Below are positions 18,274-26,498 of a stretch of 64,000 nucleotides of DNA, one piece after another. Below the pieces are notes generated by a model. That model did no database searches, was not told the DNA's origin, and worked only from the letters and a program-made list of their open reading frames with translations. Each line of letters opens with the position of its first letter. Within the stretch, counting starts at the first letter, position 1. Source of the DNA: Devosia psychrophila (GTDB taxonomy: Bacteria; Pseudomonadota; Alphaproteobacteria; Rhizobiales; Devosiaceae); NCBI RefSeq assembly GCF_000971275.1, contig NZ_LAPV01000170.1, positions 1 through 64,000 on the forward strand, in the 5' to 3' direction. The position numbers were made by a program, and so were the translations under genes.

Positions 18274-18320
18274 CACCCTCCCCCTCGCGGGGAGGGTCAG
18301 GGAGGGGGCAGTTTAGCCCC
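18274..18320. repeat. C-rich palindromic repeat, short copy
   Basis: ACCCTCCCCCTCGCGGGGAG followed by GGTCAGGGAGGGGGCAGTTT forms a hairpin of the C-rich family 20 bases after the haemoglobin stop. Only half of the longer mirror unit is present. Confidence 0.7.
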
Positions 18321-18470
18321 GATCCAGACGTCACTCCCACCACAATCTCCATTCCTGCCCCGCGCTAGTACAATTTTCTTCGCCCACTTGCGCAAACGCC
18401 ACGGGCTCGCTTTGATAAACCCGACCGATCCACTAGGGTCGCGACCGCCGCACCGGGTTGAGAGGTCGAC

Positions 18471-18512
18471 ATGAACAACGCCGCCAATTTCCCCACCAGG
18501 GCTGCCGTTTGA
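18471..18512 (+). CDS. Possible 13-residue leader ORF overlapping the cysT start
   Basis: A short frame (MNNAANFPTRAAV, stop TGA at 18510-18512) has a good ribosome site, GAGAGG, 5 bases before its ATG. Its stop overlaps the probable TTG start of cysT as TTGA, a layout that would couple translation of the two. It could be a regulatory leader peptide or simply a vestige of a longer cysT N-terminus after a frameshift. No similarity is known to me. Confidence 0.3.
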   Translation: MNNAANFPTRAAV

Positions 18513-19378
18513 GCACCGTGGCCTCGACTGCGCCGCGTCGCGCCTGGAGTTTCCGCCAGCCCAGCGTCATTCCCGGCTTTGGCCTGACGCTCGGCTTTAC
18601 GCTCACCTATTTCTCGCTGATCATCCTGATTCCGCTGATTGCCCTGGCGGTTCGCTCGGCTGGCCTCGGCCCCGAGGGATTCTGGAAAGCTGCCACCGAT
18701 GCCCGCGTGCTCGGCTCGCTGCGCGTCAGCTTTGTGACCGCACTGATCGCCGCCGGCGTCAACGTCGTCTTCGGAACGCTGATCGCCTGGGTGCTGGTGC
18801 GCTATCGCTTCCCCGGCCGGCGCATTTTCGATGCCATAATCGATCTGCCCTTTGCGCTGCCAACCGCTGTCGCAGGCATCGCGTTGACCGCCATCTATGC
18901 GCCCAATGGCACTGTCGGCTCGCTTTTCGCCCCGCTGGGATGGCGCATTGCCTACACGCCTGCGGGCATCGTCATCGCCATGATCTTCATCGGCCTGCCT
19001 TTTGTAGTGCGCACTATCCAGCCCATTCTCGAAGAGGTCAGCCACGAGGTCGAAGAAGCCAGCGCCACCCTCGGCGCCAACCGCTTCCAGACCATCATCC
19101 ACGTCATCTTCCCAAGCCTGATGCCCGCAATTCTCACCGGCTTCGCGCTGGCCTTCGCCCGCGCCGTCGGCGAATACGGCTCGATCATTTTCATTGCCGG
19201 CAATATTCCTTTCGTCTCGGAAATCGCGCCGCTACTGATCTATATCCGCCTGCAGGAGTTCAACTATGTCGGCGCAACCGTCATCGCCACCGTCATGTTG
19301 TTGATTTCCTTTGCTCTGCTGCTGGCGATCAACTTGATCCAGGCCTGGTCGCGTCGGAGGTATGGCTATGGCAACTAA
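18509..19378 (+). CDS. cysT: Sulfate ABC transporter permease CysT (CysU)
   Basis: One of two inner-membrane subunits of the sulfate/thiosulfate importer. About 289 residues with six predicted helices, opening with an LGFTLTYFSLIILIPLIALA segment. The conserved permease loop EEVSHEVEEASATLGANRFQ contacts CysA. GEYGSIIFIAGNIPFVSEI is characteristic of CysT. No ATG lies near the expected start. TTG at 18509 (overlapping the stop of a short leader frame) or GTG at 18518 are the best candidates; an in-frame TTG at 18458 is less likely. It overlaps cysW by 17 bases. Confidence 0.92.
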   Translation: MSTVASTAPRRAWSFRQPSVIPGFGLTLGFTLTYFSLIILIPLIALAVRSAGLGPEGFWKAATDARVLGSLRVSFVTALIAAGVNVVFGTLIAWVLVRYRFPGRRIFDAIIDLPFALPTAVAGIALTAIYAPNGTVGSLFAPLGWRIAYTPAGIVIAMIFIGLPFVVRTIQPILEEVSHEVEEASATLGANRFQTIIHVIFPSLMPAILTGFALAFARAVGEYGSIIFIAGNIPFVSEIAPLLIYIRLQEFNYVGATVIATVMLLISFALLLAINLIQAWSRRRYGYGN

Positions 19379-20237
19379 GCTCCGTGCCCAAACCAAGCGC
19401 CGTCACTCGCCCACCAGCGAAAGACGCTCGGTTCAACTGCTGCTGATAGGTATTGCAGTCGCTTTCATGGCGATTACCCTGGTCCTGCCGCTTTACTCGG
19501 TGTTCCACGAAGCCCTTAGCAAGGGCGTTGGCGCCTTCTTTGCTGCGCTCGGCGAAAAGGACGCTCAGGCCGCCATCCGGTTGACCCTGCTGGTCGCCGC
19601 CACTGCCGTGCCGCTCAACGTGGTTTTCGGCCTTGCCGCCTCCTGGGCCATCGCCAAGTTCGAGTTCAAGGGCAAGGCCTTTTTGATCACCCTGATCGAT
19701 CTGCCCTTCTCGGTTTCGCCGGTGATTTCCGGCCTCGTCTACGTGCTGCTGTTTGGGGCAGGGAGCTTCCTCGGTCCCTTCCTTAAGAGCTACGGCATCG
19801 AAGTGCTCTTCGCGCTGCCCGGCATCGTGCTGGCCACCATTTTCGTCACCTTCCCCTTCGTCGCCCGCGAGCTGATCCCGCTGATGCAGGATCAGGGCAC
19901 TGGGGACGAGGAAGCGGCGCTGTCGCTTGGGGCCAACGGCTGGCAGACTTTCTGGCGCGTCACCATTCCCAATATAAAGTGGGGCCTGCTGTATGGCGTG
20001 CTGCTCTGCAACGCCCGTGCCATGGGCGAGTTCGGCGCCGTCGCTGTGGTCTCAGGCAAAATCCGCGGCCAGACCACCACCATGCCGTTGCAGGTGGAAA
20101 TGCTCTACAACGAATATAACGCCGCGGCGGCTTTCGCTCTGGCATCGATGCTGGCCTTGCTTGCGCTGGTCACGCTGGTATTGAAGTCAGTGCTGGAATG
20201 GCGCTTTGGCGAAGAAATTGCCGCCGGCAACCACTGA
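19362..20237 (+). CDS. cysW: Sulfate ABC transporter permease CysW
   Basis: Second inner-membrane permease of the sulfate importer, 291 residues. It has a first helix at about residues 28-48 and the ATPase-contacting loop MQDQGTGDEEAALSLGANGW. The CysW-typical stretch is ARAMGEFGAVAVVSGKIRGQ. A second in-frame ATG at 19368 is an alternative start. The gene overlaps cysT and is followed 15 bases later by cysA, consistent with a cysTWA operon. Confidence 0.93.
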   Translation: MAMATKLRAQTKRRHSPTSERRSVQLLLIGIAVAFMAITLVLPLYSVFHEALSKGVGAFFAALGEKDAQAAIRLTLLVAATAVPLNVVFGLAASWAIAKFEFKGKAFLITLIDLPFSVSPVISGLVYVLLFGAGSFLGPFLKSYGIEVLFALPGIVLATIFVTFPFVARELIPLMQDQGTGDEEAALSLGANGWQTFWRVTIPNIKWGLLYGVLLCNARAMGEFGAVAVVSGKIRGQTTTMPLQVEMLYNEYNAAAAFALASMLALLALVTLVLKSVLEWRFGEEIAAGNH

Positions 20238-20252
20238 TAGGAATATGTGTCT

Positions 20253-21290
20253 ATGGAAGTTCGCGTTCAAAATGTGCGCAAGGAATTCGACCGGTTCCCG
20301 GCGCTGCATGACGTCTCGCTTGACATTCGTTCGGGTGAGCTGATCGCGCTGCTGGGCCCCTCTGGCTCAGGCAAAACCACGCTGCTGCGCCTTATTGCCG
20401 GCCTTGAAACGCCAACCGCCGGCAAGGTCTTCTTTGGTGATACCGACGCGTCCGAAAAGACCGTGCAGGAGCGCAATATTGGCTTTGTGTTCCAGCACTA
20501 TGCCCTGTTCCGTCACATGACAATTCTCGAGAACATCTCATTTGGTCTGAAAGTCCGCCCACGCTCGTCGCGTCCGCCGGCCGGCGAAATCCGCCGCCGC
20601 GCCATGGAACTGCTCGATCTGGTGCAACTGTCCGGCCTCGAAAAACGCTATCCGAATCAGCTTTCCGGCGGTCAGCGCCAGCGCGTCGCCCTGGCTCGCG
20701 CCCTCGCCATCGAACCCGCCGTGCTGCTGCTCGACGAACCCTTTGGTGCCCTCGACGCCCAGGTCCGTCGCGAATTGCGCAAATGGCTGCGCGAAATCCA
20801 TGATCGCACCGGCCACACCACGGTCTTTGTCACCCACGATCAGGAAGAAGCCCTCGAACTCTCCGATCGCCTCTGCGTCATGAGCCAGGGCAAGATCGAA
20901 CAGGTCGGCACCCCCGACAGCGTCTACGACCACCCGACCTCGCCCTTCGTCTTTGGCTTTATCGGTGAGTCGAGCGAATTGCCGGTTACCGTCGAAAATA
21001 ACGAACTCTGGGTCGGCGGTCGCGCGATTGGCGTTCCCGCTGGCGATGCGCAGCCGGGCGAAGCCCGGCTGTTCTTCCGCCCGCACGATGTCGAATTGGT
21101 AGAGCACGACGCCTCACTGGCCGGCGTCGTCAGCACCAACCGCCGCGTCGGCGGCACTCGCCGCGTCGAGCTTGAAATCGGCGGTGCCGGTCACCTGGTC
21201 GAGGTCGATCTGCCGTTCGATCACCCGGCTGGGGAAAAGACCCGCCTCGCATTCCGTCCTCGTCGCTGGAAACTCTTTCCGGCTGTTTGA
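20253..21290 (+). CDS. cysA: Sulfate ABC transporter ATP-binding protein CysA
   Basis: The ATPase driving sulfate/thiosulfate import. The protein has Walker [10 protein letters not shown] (residues 35-43), the signature LSGGQRQR (137-144), Walker [13 protein letters not shown] (157-168) and the switch His in [14 protein letters not shown]-terminal TOBE-like regulatory domain follows. ATG at 20253 ([10 protein letters not shown]) is chosen because it fits the family N-terminus; GTG at 20247 in the same frame is possible. Last gene of the cysTWA operon. Confidence 0.94.
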   Translation: MEVRVQNVRKEFDRFPALHDVSLDIRSGELIALLGPSGSGKTTLLRLIAGLETPTAGKVFFGDTDASEKTVQERNIGFVFQHYALFRHMTILENISFGLKVRPRSSRPPAGEIRRRAMELLDLVQLSGLEKRYPNQLSGGQRQRVALARALAIEPAVLLLDEPFGALDAQVRRELRKWLREIHDRTGHTTVFVTHDQEEALELSDRLCVMSQGKIEQVGTPDSVYDHPTSPFVFGFIGESSELPVTVENNELWVGGRAIGVPAGDAQPGEARLFFRPHDVELVEHDASLAGVVSTNRRVGGTRRVELEIGGAGHLVEVDLPFDHPAGEKTRLAFRPRRWKLFPAV

Positions 21291-21385
21291 GTCCGAGCAG
21301 ACGAATTTATCGCAGGCTGGGTCGAAAGTGTCGGGTTGCGAGAACTGGACTGGAGCGTGCTTAAGTACGTGAACTCCCGAAGCGC

Positions 21386-21420
21386 AGCTAACCGGCATTT
21401 CCAGGCCGGCCTCAGCTAAA
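21386..21420. terminator. Possible bidirectional terminator between cysA and putR
   Basis: CCGGC at 21392-21396 pairs with GCCGG at 21405-21409, extended imperfectly by outer AGCT arms (21386-21389 and 21414-21417), then AAATTATT. It lies between two convergent genes. There is no clear T-run for either strand, so confidence is limited. Confidence 0.35.
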
Positions 21421-21885
21421 TTATTCGTCGTCCTTCACGGCCTCCATGGACACATGCGTACTTGTGTGGGCGACGTGGGGCAGGGCGCTGATCCGCTCAC
21501 CCAGCACCTCGCGATAGTCGGCGATATCCTTGGTTCGCACCTTGAGCAGGTAGTCAAAGCTCGACGCAATCATATGCGCCTGCTCCACCTCGGGAATCGC
21601 CCGCACAGCCTTATTGAAAGCCGTCAGCGCCGCCTTGCGCGTATCGCTCAGCTTCACTTCGACAAACGCCACATGCGACAGCCCGAGCCGCTTCGGATCG
21701 ATCACCGCGCGATAGCCCAGGATATATCCCGCCTTTTCCAGCCGGGTGATCCGCGCCTGGCACGGCGTCTTGGACAGGTTCACCCGCCGGCTCAGCTCCG
21801 CCACGCTGATCCGCCCATCCTTAACCAGTTCATCCAGGATGCGCCGGTCGATCTGGTCCAAAGTCGCGTGAGTGACAGTTTTCAC
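21421..21885 (-). CDS. putR: Lrp/AsnC-family regulator, probable PutR
   Basis: A 154-residue Lrp-type regulator. The N-terminal HTH has LDQIDRRILDELVKDGRISV and ELSRRVNLSKTPCQARITRL, and the RAM ligand-binding domain follows (VAFVEVKLSDTRKAALTAF, then IASSFDYLLKVRTKD). In alphaproteobacteria a divergent Lrp protein of this type activates putA in response to proline; here it is divergent from putA with about 250 bases between the two starts. The GTG at 21885 is chosen, with AGGA upstream; the open frame extends to 21945 without family similarity. The putR assignment rests on family and position. Confidence 0.87.
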   Translation of the reverse strand: MKTVTHATLDQIDRRILDELVKDGRISVAELSRRVNLSKTPCQARITRLEKAGYILGYRAVIDPKRLGLSHVAFVEVKLSDTRKAALTAFNKAVRAIPEVEQAHMIASSFDYLLKVRTKDIADYREVLGERISALPHVAHTSTHVSMEAVKDDE

Positions 21886-22010
21886 GGGTGTATGTCCTGC
21901 TGCGGGCCAACAACATAACGCCACGTTCTGCCATCCGCCACACAAACAGGCGAAACGCCTACCTATCCTCTGTCATTGTGTTTTCAACGTAAGCTCATCA
22001 AAATCGCGAT

Positions 22011-22110
22011 GTCATCCCGACGAAGGCCTGGACCCATCCTGAGATCCCTCCGCGATCTGTGAAGGTGCAATCGTCTCAGGATGGATTCCGGCCTCCGCGG
22101 AATGACTCGA
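22011..22110. repeat. Third type of palindromic repeat in the putR-putA gap
   Basis: TCATCCCGACGAAGGCCTGG with ACCCATCCTGAGA on the left is answered by TCTCAGGATGGATTCCGGCC with TCCGCGGAATGA on the right, a 30-bp imperfect inverted repeat. It lies between the divergent putR and putA starts and ends 26 bases before putA, so it forms most of the putA leader. Similar repeats are common in alphaproteobacterial intergenic DNA from general knowledge. Confidence 0.75.
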
Positions 22111-22136
22111 TGGGAGATGAGAAGCAGGGTTCACAC

Positions 22137-25100
22137 ATGTCCTACATTACCGCCGCCCGCCAATCCCTCCATGCCCACAATCTCGCCGACGAAACCCAGC
22201 TCGTCCGAGACCTGATAGCGGCCACAGGCCTCGACGCTGCGGCGCGGCAAAGCATCTCTGCCCACGCCGAAAGTCTCGTTACCACCGTGCGCAAGGGCAA
22301 TCGCCTCAGCCTGATGGAGAGCTTTCTCGCCGAATACGGCCTCGCCACCGATGAAGGCGTGGCGCTGATGTCCCTCGCCGAAGCCCTGCTGCGCGTACCC
22401 GATGCCGAAACCGTCGATGCCCTGATCCACGACAAGGTCGGTGGCTCCAACTGGGCCTCCCATTTCGGCGGCTCGTCCAACCAGCTCGTCAATTTCTCCT
22501 CCTGGGCTCTCAGCCTAACCGCCGACGTGCTCGGCGATCCCGAAGTCGGCCCCAAGAATGCCCTGCATCGCGCCATCGCCCGTCTCGGTGAGCCGGTCAT
22601 TCGCACCGCCGTTGCACAGGCCATGCGCCTGCTCGGCAGTCAGTTCGTCTTCGGCCGCACCGTCGACGAAGCCATCCAGAACGCCAAAAAGCCCGAAGCC
22701 CTCGGCTATCGCTACTCCTACGACATGCTCGGCGAAGCCGCCCGCACCTCTGCCGATGCCGCCCGCTACTTCGACGCCTACGCCGCCGCCATTGCCAGCC
22801 TCGCCCCCCATTGCAAGGCCGCCTCGGTCCGCGAAAATCCTGGCATTTCGGTAAAACTCTCGGCGCTGCACCCGCGCTACGAGTTCGCCCAGCGCCACCG
22901 CGTCATGGCCGAACTGGTTGAATTGACTCGTAAACTTGCGCTCGCCGCCAAGACCGCCAACATGGGCTTCAACATTGACGCCGAGGAAGCCGACCGCCTC
23001 GATCTCTCGCTCGACATCATCGCCGAAGTCCTTGCCACGCCCGAACTGGCCGGCTGGGACGGCTTCGGCGTCGTCGTCCAGGCCTATGGCAAACGCGTCC
23101 TGCCGCTGATCGACTGGCTCGAAGCCACCGCAAAATCGCTCGACCGCCGCATCATGGTCCGCCTGGTCAAGGGCGCCTATTGGGATGCGGAAATCAAGCG
23201 CGCCCAAGTCCTCGGCCTCGACGGCTACCCGGTGTTCACCCGCAAGGCCTCCACCGACATCAGCTACATCGCAGCCGCCAAAAAACTCTTCGCCTCGCCC
23301 CACATCTACCCGCAGTTCGCCTCGCACAACGCCCACACCGCCAGCGCCGTGCTGCATCTCGCCGCCGAAGCCGGCCGCTACAATGACAGCTATGAATTCC
23401 AGCGCCTGCACGGCATGGGCGAGCGCCTCCACGAAGTCCTGCGCACCAATCACGGCACCCGCACCCGCATCTACGCCCCCGTCGGAGCCCACAAGGACCT
23501 TCTCGCCTACCTCGTCCGCCGCCTCCTCGAAAACGGCGCCAACGGCTCCTTCGTCTACCAGATCGCCGACGAAGACATCCCAGCTGCGACCGTGGCCAAA
23601 GACCCGATCGGCAAGACCCTGGCCCTCGACGCCATCCCCAATACGGCCATCCCTGCACCCAGCGCCATCTTCGGCCAACGCCGTAACTCGGCTGGTCTCG
23701 ACCTCACCGACCCCATCGCCTTCCCGGCCATGAAAGCCGCCCGCGCCGCCTTCCAATCCACCCAGTGGCACGCTACGCCGCTTCTTACCCAGATCAACCC
23801 CCTCCCCAACCCTCCCCGCAAGGGGGAGGGTGCCGCATCGAGTTTCGGCCAAAATGCTGCCACAAACCCAGAGCGTCACCTCCCCCGCGACGAGGGAGGT
23901 TGGGAGGGGGTGCCGGTTGGCCCCAATGTCTTGACCAACCCCGCCGACCCCGCCGACCACCTCGGCACCGTAACCAACGCCACCCCCGACGACGTCACCG
24001 CCGCCATCGCCGCAGCCACCGTTTCCACCTGGCCCCAAACCCCCGTCGCCACCCGCTCCAACCTTCTTCGCGCCACCGCTGACCTTTACGAGCTCCACCG
24101 CCCCGAACTCTTCGCCCTGCTCGCCCGCGAAGCCGGAAAATCCTGGGCCGACGCCGTCGCCGAAGTCCGCGAAGCCGTCGACTTCCTGCGCTACTACGCC
24201 GAGCAAGTCGAGGGCCAAACCATGGCTCCCTCTCGCGGTCCCATCGTCGCCATCTCGCCCTGGAACTTCCCGCTCGCCATCTTCACCGGCCAGATCGCCG
24301 CGGCGCTCGCCGCCGGCAATCCCGTCCTCGCCAAGCCCGCGCCGCAAACCCCGCTGATCGCCTTCAGAGCCGTCCAGCTGATGCACGAGGCCGGCATTCC
24401 GCCTGATGCCATCCAACTCCTCCCCGGCGCCGGCGGGATCGGCACCGCGCTCACCGCCAATCCGTCCATCGCCGGCGTCGTCTTCACCGGCTCGCTCCCC
24501 ACGGCCCGAAAGATCGACCAGGTGATGGCGGCCAATCTGAACCCCACCGCGCCGCTGATTGCCGAGACCGGTGGCCTCAATGTCATGATCGTCGACTCCA
24601 CCGCGCTGCCTGAGCAGGCCGTGCGGGATATCCTCGCCTCCGCCTTCCAGTCCGCCGGCCAGCGCTGCTCGGCCCTCCGCGTGCTCTACATCCAGGACGA
24701 CGCCGCCGACCGCACCATCGAAATGCTCAAGGGCGCCATGGACGAGCTAACCCTCGGCAATCCATGGCACCTGAGCACGGACATCGGCCCCGTCATCGAC
24801 GAGGCCGCCCGTACCAAAATCGAAACCCACATCGACACTTACGAGCGCTCTGGGAATCTGATTCACCGCTTGAACGCACGAGGGGAGGGCACCTTCGTCG
24901 CCCCTGCCGTGCTCCGCATCAACGGCATCGCAGACCTCACCGAAGAGATCTTCGGCCCCGTCCTTCACGTCGCCACCTTCAGGTCCGACCAGATCGATCA
25001 GGTAATCGCTGCCATCAACGCCTCCGGCTTTGGTCTCACCTTCGGCCTCCACACCCGCATTTCATCGCGCGTCCGCCAGGTCTCCAACACAGTCCATGCC

Positions 25101-25628
25101 GGCAATATCTACATCAACCGCAACCAGATCGGCGCCGTCGTCGGCTCCCAGCCTTTCGGCGGCGAAGGCCTCTCCGGCACCGGCCCCAAGGCCGGTGGCC
25201 CGCACTACCTGCCGCGCTTCACGCTCGGGTACGGCCACGCCGAAATCGCCCCGCTGCCGCTGCCCGGCCCAACCGGCGAAAGCAATGTCATGCATACCGC
25301 ACCGCGCGGTTCTCTCCTCTGCCTCGGCCCGACCACGTCCGACCAGCAGGCCCAGGCCACCATGGCCGCCATGCTCGGCAACACCGCTATACTTGCGGAA
25401 CTGGACTTGCACGCCTTGAGCTATGTGAAAACCTTTGACGCCGTCGCCTACTTCGCCGACGACAGCACCCTCCGCGCCATCCGCATCGCCCTCTCAGGCC
25501 GCAGCGGCGCCATCATCCCACTGCTAACCTCGGCCGATGAGGGCAACCGCCTCCGCCTCGAACGCCACGTCTGCATCGACACAACGGCGGCGGGTGGTAA
25601 TGCTTCATTGATGGCGCAAGCGGGGTAG
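22137..25628 (+). CDS. putA: Bifunctional proline dehydrogenase / P5C dehydrogenase PutA
   Basis: Converts proline to glutamate in two steps: FAD-dependent proline oxidation, then NAD-dependent oxidation of glutamate semialdehyde. 1163 residues. There is no N-terminal ribbon-helix-helix domain, in line with a separate regulator (putR). The proline dehydrogenase barrel shows MGFNIDAEEADRLDLSLD, VRLVKGAYWDAEIKRAQ and LENGANGSFVYQ. The aldehyde dehydrogenase domain has SPWNFPLAIFTGQIAAALAA, ETGGLNVMIVD and catalytic Cys844 in SAGQRCSALR. A C-terminal region after residue 1020 resembles the extra domain of long PutAs. Start ATG 22137 has AGGG upstream; the open frame to 22059 runs through a repeat. 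An unusual proline-rich segment, residues about 553-592 between the two enzymes, is encoded by an intergenic-type palindromic repeat. Confidence 0.95.
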   Translation: MSYITAARQSLHAHNLADETQLVRDLIAATGLDAAARQSISAHAESLVTTVRKGNRLSLMESFLAEYGLATDEGVALMSLAEALLRVPDAETVDALIHDKVGGSNWASHFGGSSNQLVNFSSWALSLTADVLGDPEVGPKNALHRAIARLGEPVIRTAVAQAMRLLGSQFVFGRTVDEAIQNAKKPEALGYRYSYDMLGEAARTSADAARYFDAYAAAIASLAPHCKAASVRENPGISVKLSALHPRYEFAQRHRVMAELVELTRKLALAAKTANMGFNIDAEEADRLDLSLDIIAEVLATPELAGWDGFGVVVQAYGKRVLPLIDWLEATAKSLDRRIMVRLVKGAYWDAEIKRAQVLGLDGYPVFTRKASTDISYIAAAKKLFASPHIYPQFASHNAHTASAVLHLAAEAGRYNDSYEFQRLHGMGERLHEVLRTNHGTRTRIYAPVGAHKDLLAYLVRRLLENGANGSFVYQIADEDIPAATVAKDPIGKTLALDAIPNTAIPAPSAIFGQRRNSAGLDLTDPIAFPAMKAARAAFQSTQWHATPLLTQINPLPNPPRKGEGAASSFGQNAATNPERHLPRDEGGWEGVPVGPNVLTNPADPADHLGTVTNATPDDVTAAIAAATVSTWPQTPVATRSNLLRATADLYELHRPELFALLAREAGKSWADAVAEVREAVDFLRYYAEQVEGQTMAPSRGPIVAISPWNFPLAIFTGQIAAALAAGNPVLAKPAPQTPLIAFRAVQLMHEAGIPPDAIQLLPGAGGIGTALTANPSIAGVVFTGSLPTARKIDQVMAANLNPTAPLIAETGGLNVMIVDSTALPEQAVRDILASAFQSAGQRCSALRVLYIQDDAADRTIEMLKGAMDELTLGNPWHLSTDIGPVIDEAARTKIETHIDTYERSGNLIHRLNARGEGTFVAPAVLRINGIADLTEEIFGPVLHVATFRSDQIDQVIAAINASGFGLTFGLHTRISSRVRQVSNTVHAGNIYINRNQIGAVVGSQPFGGEGLSGTGPKAGGPHYLPRFTLGYGHAEIAPLPLPGPTGESNVMHTAPRGSLLCLGPTTSDQQAQATMAAMLGNTAILAELDLHALSYVKTFDAVAYFADDSTLRAIRIALSGRSGAIIPLLTSADEGNRLRLERHVCIDTTAAGGNASLMAQAG
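23796..23912. repeat. C-rich palindromic repeat inserted in frame within putA
   Basis: CCCTCCCCAACCCTCCCCGC followed by AAGGGGGAGGGTG, then, after about 40 bases, CACCTCCCCCGCGACGAGGG with AGGTTGGGAGGGGGTG. This is the same two-hairpin mirror unit found between genes elsewhere in the window. It keeps the putA frame open and adds about 40 residues (including NPLPNPPRKGEG and RDEGGWEGVP) in the linker between the two enzyme domains. Confidence 0.85.
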
Positions 25629-25637
25629 AAGGAAGAA

Positions 25638-25756
25638 TACCCCCACCTAGCCTCCCCCTGAAAAGGGGGAGGAATCTGGCCGGTGGTCGTCGCAAACCGT
25701 GCCCAAAACCCGATCGGATTCCTCCCCCTCATCAGGGGGAGGCTAGGAGGGGGTAC
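25638..25756. repeat. C-rich palindromic repeat (between putA and the peptide ABC operon)
   Basis: ATACCCCCACCTAGCCTCCC with CCTGAAAAGGGGGAGG on the left mirrors CCTCCCCCTCATCAGGGGGA and GGCTAGGAGGGGGTACC on the right. It fills the gap between two convergent genes, and its right arm overlaps the last codons and the TAG stop of the ABC ATPase gene. Confidence 0.85.
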
Positions 25757-26498
25757 CTACGAGGACTATTCCCTCAGTCGCCGCCAACAGCTCCTGCGAA
25801 TAGGCCTCGACCAACTTCCCCTGCTTCAGCAACGCCACATCCGCCACCTCGACAATCCGCCCATGCCGCATCACGGCCAGTCGGTCGCACAGGAAGCTCA
25901 CCACCGGCAGGTTGTGCGTTACCAGCAGATAGGTCAGCCCCTGTTCCCGCCGCAGCCGCTTGAGCAGGTTCAAAATCTCGGCCTGCACCGAAACATCCAG
26001 CGCCGACGTCGGCTCGTCCAGCAGCAGCACCTTCGGTTCCAGCATCAGCGCCCGCGCAATCGCCACGCGCTGCCGCTGCCCGCCCGACAACTGGTGCGGA
26101 AAGCGGAACCGGAACCGCTGGTCCAGCCCCACCGCCATGAGCATCGCCGCCACCCGCTCGCCGCGATTGCCCACGCCATTGATCGCCAGCGGCTCGCTCA
26201 GCGCCGCATCGATGGTCTTGCGCGGATGCAGCGACCCATAGGGGTCCTGGAACACCATCTGCACCTGCCGCGCCACCCGCCGCTCGATGCCATGCGTCCG
26301 TGGCCGTCCAAGCACCGATATCCCCCCCGTCCAGTCCGGCGCCAGCCCGGCAATGGCGCGCAAGATCGTCGACTTGCCCGAGCCGCTTTCGCCCACCAGC
26401 GCAAAGCTCTCGCCCTCGGCAATATCGAGATTGACCCCGTGCACGACCTTGCTGTCGCCATAGGAAATATCGACATTGTTGAGTTCTATCGCGCTCAT
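25743..26498 (-). CDS. Peptide/nickel-type ABC transporter ATP-binding protein (OppF/DppF-like)
   Basis: Second ATPase of a peptide-type importer, 251 residues. Walker A VGESGSGKST, signature [15 protein letters not shown], Walker B VLLLDEPTSALD and the switch His in YLLVTHNLPVV are intact. It is shorter than typical OppF/DppF proteins (about 320 residues), lacking the Cys-rich oligopeptide-binding C-terminal extension. Its C-terminus instead ends as VLVGTPS inside a palindromic repeat that provides the stop codon. The ATG at 26498 overlaps the upstream ATPase stop (ATGA). It may have been shortened by the repeat. Confidence 0.88.
   Translation of the reverse strand: MSAIELNNVDISYGDSKVVHGVNLDIAEGESFALVGESGSGKSTILRAIAGLAPDWTGGISVLGRPRTHGIERRVARQVQMVFQDPYGSLHPRKTIDAALSEPLAINGVGNRGERVAAMLMAVGLDQRFRFRFPHQLSGGQRQRVAIARALMLEPKVLLLDEPTSALDVSVQAEILNLLKRLRREQGLTYLLVTHNLPVVSFLCDRLAVMRHGRIVEVADVALLKQGKLVEAYSQELLAATEGIVLVGTPS

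Noticed and set aside
22515-24416. A 633-residue open frame on the minus strand opposite putA
   Set aside because: Its translation is low-complexity, rich in Gly, Val, Ala and Glu, and it lies fully antisense to a gene with clear catalytic motifs. It is a by-product of GC-rich codon use.
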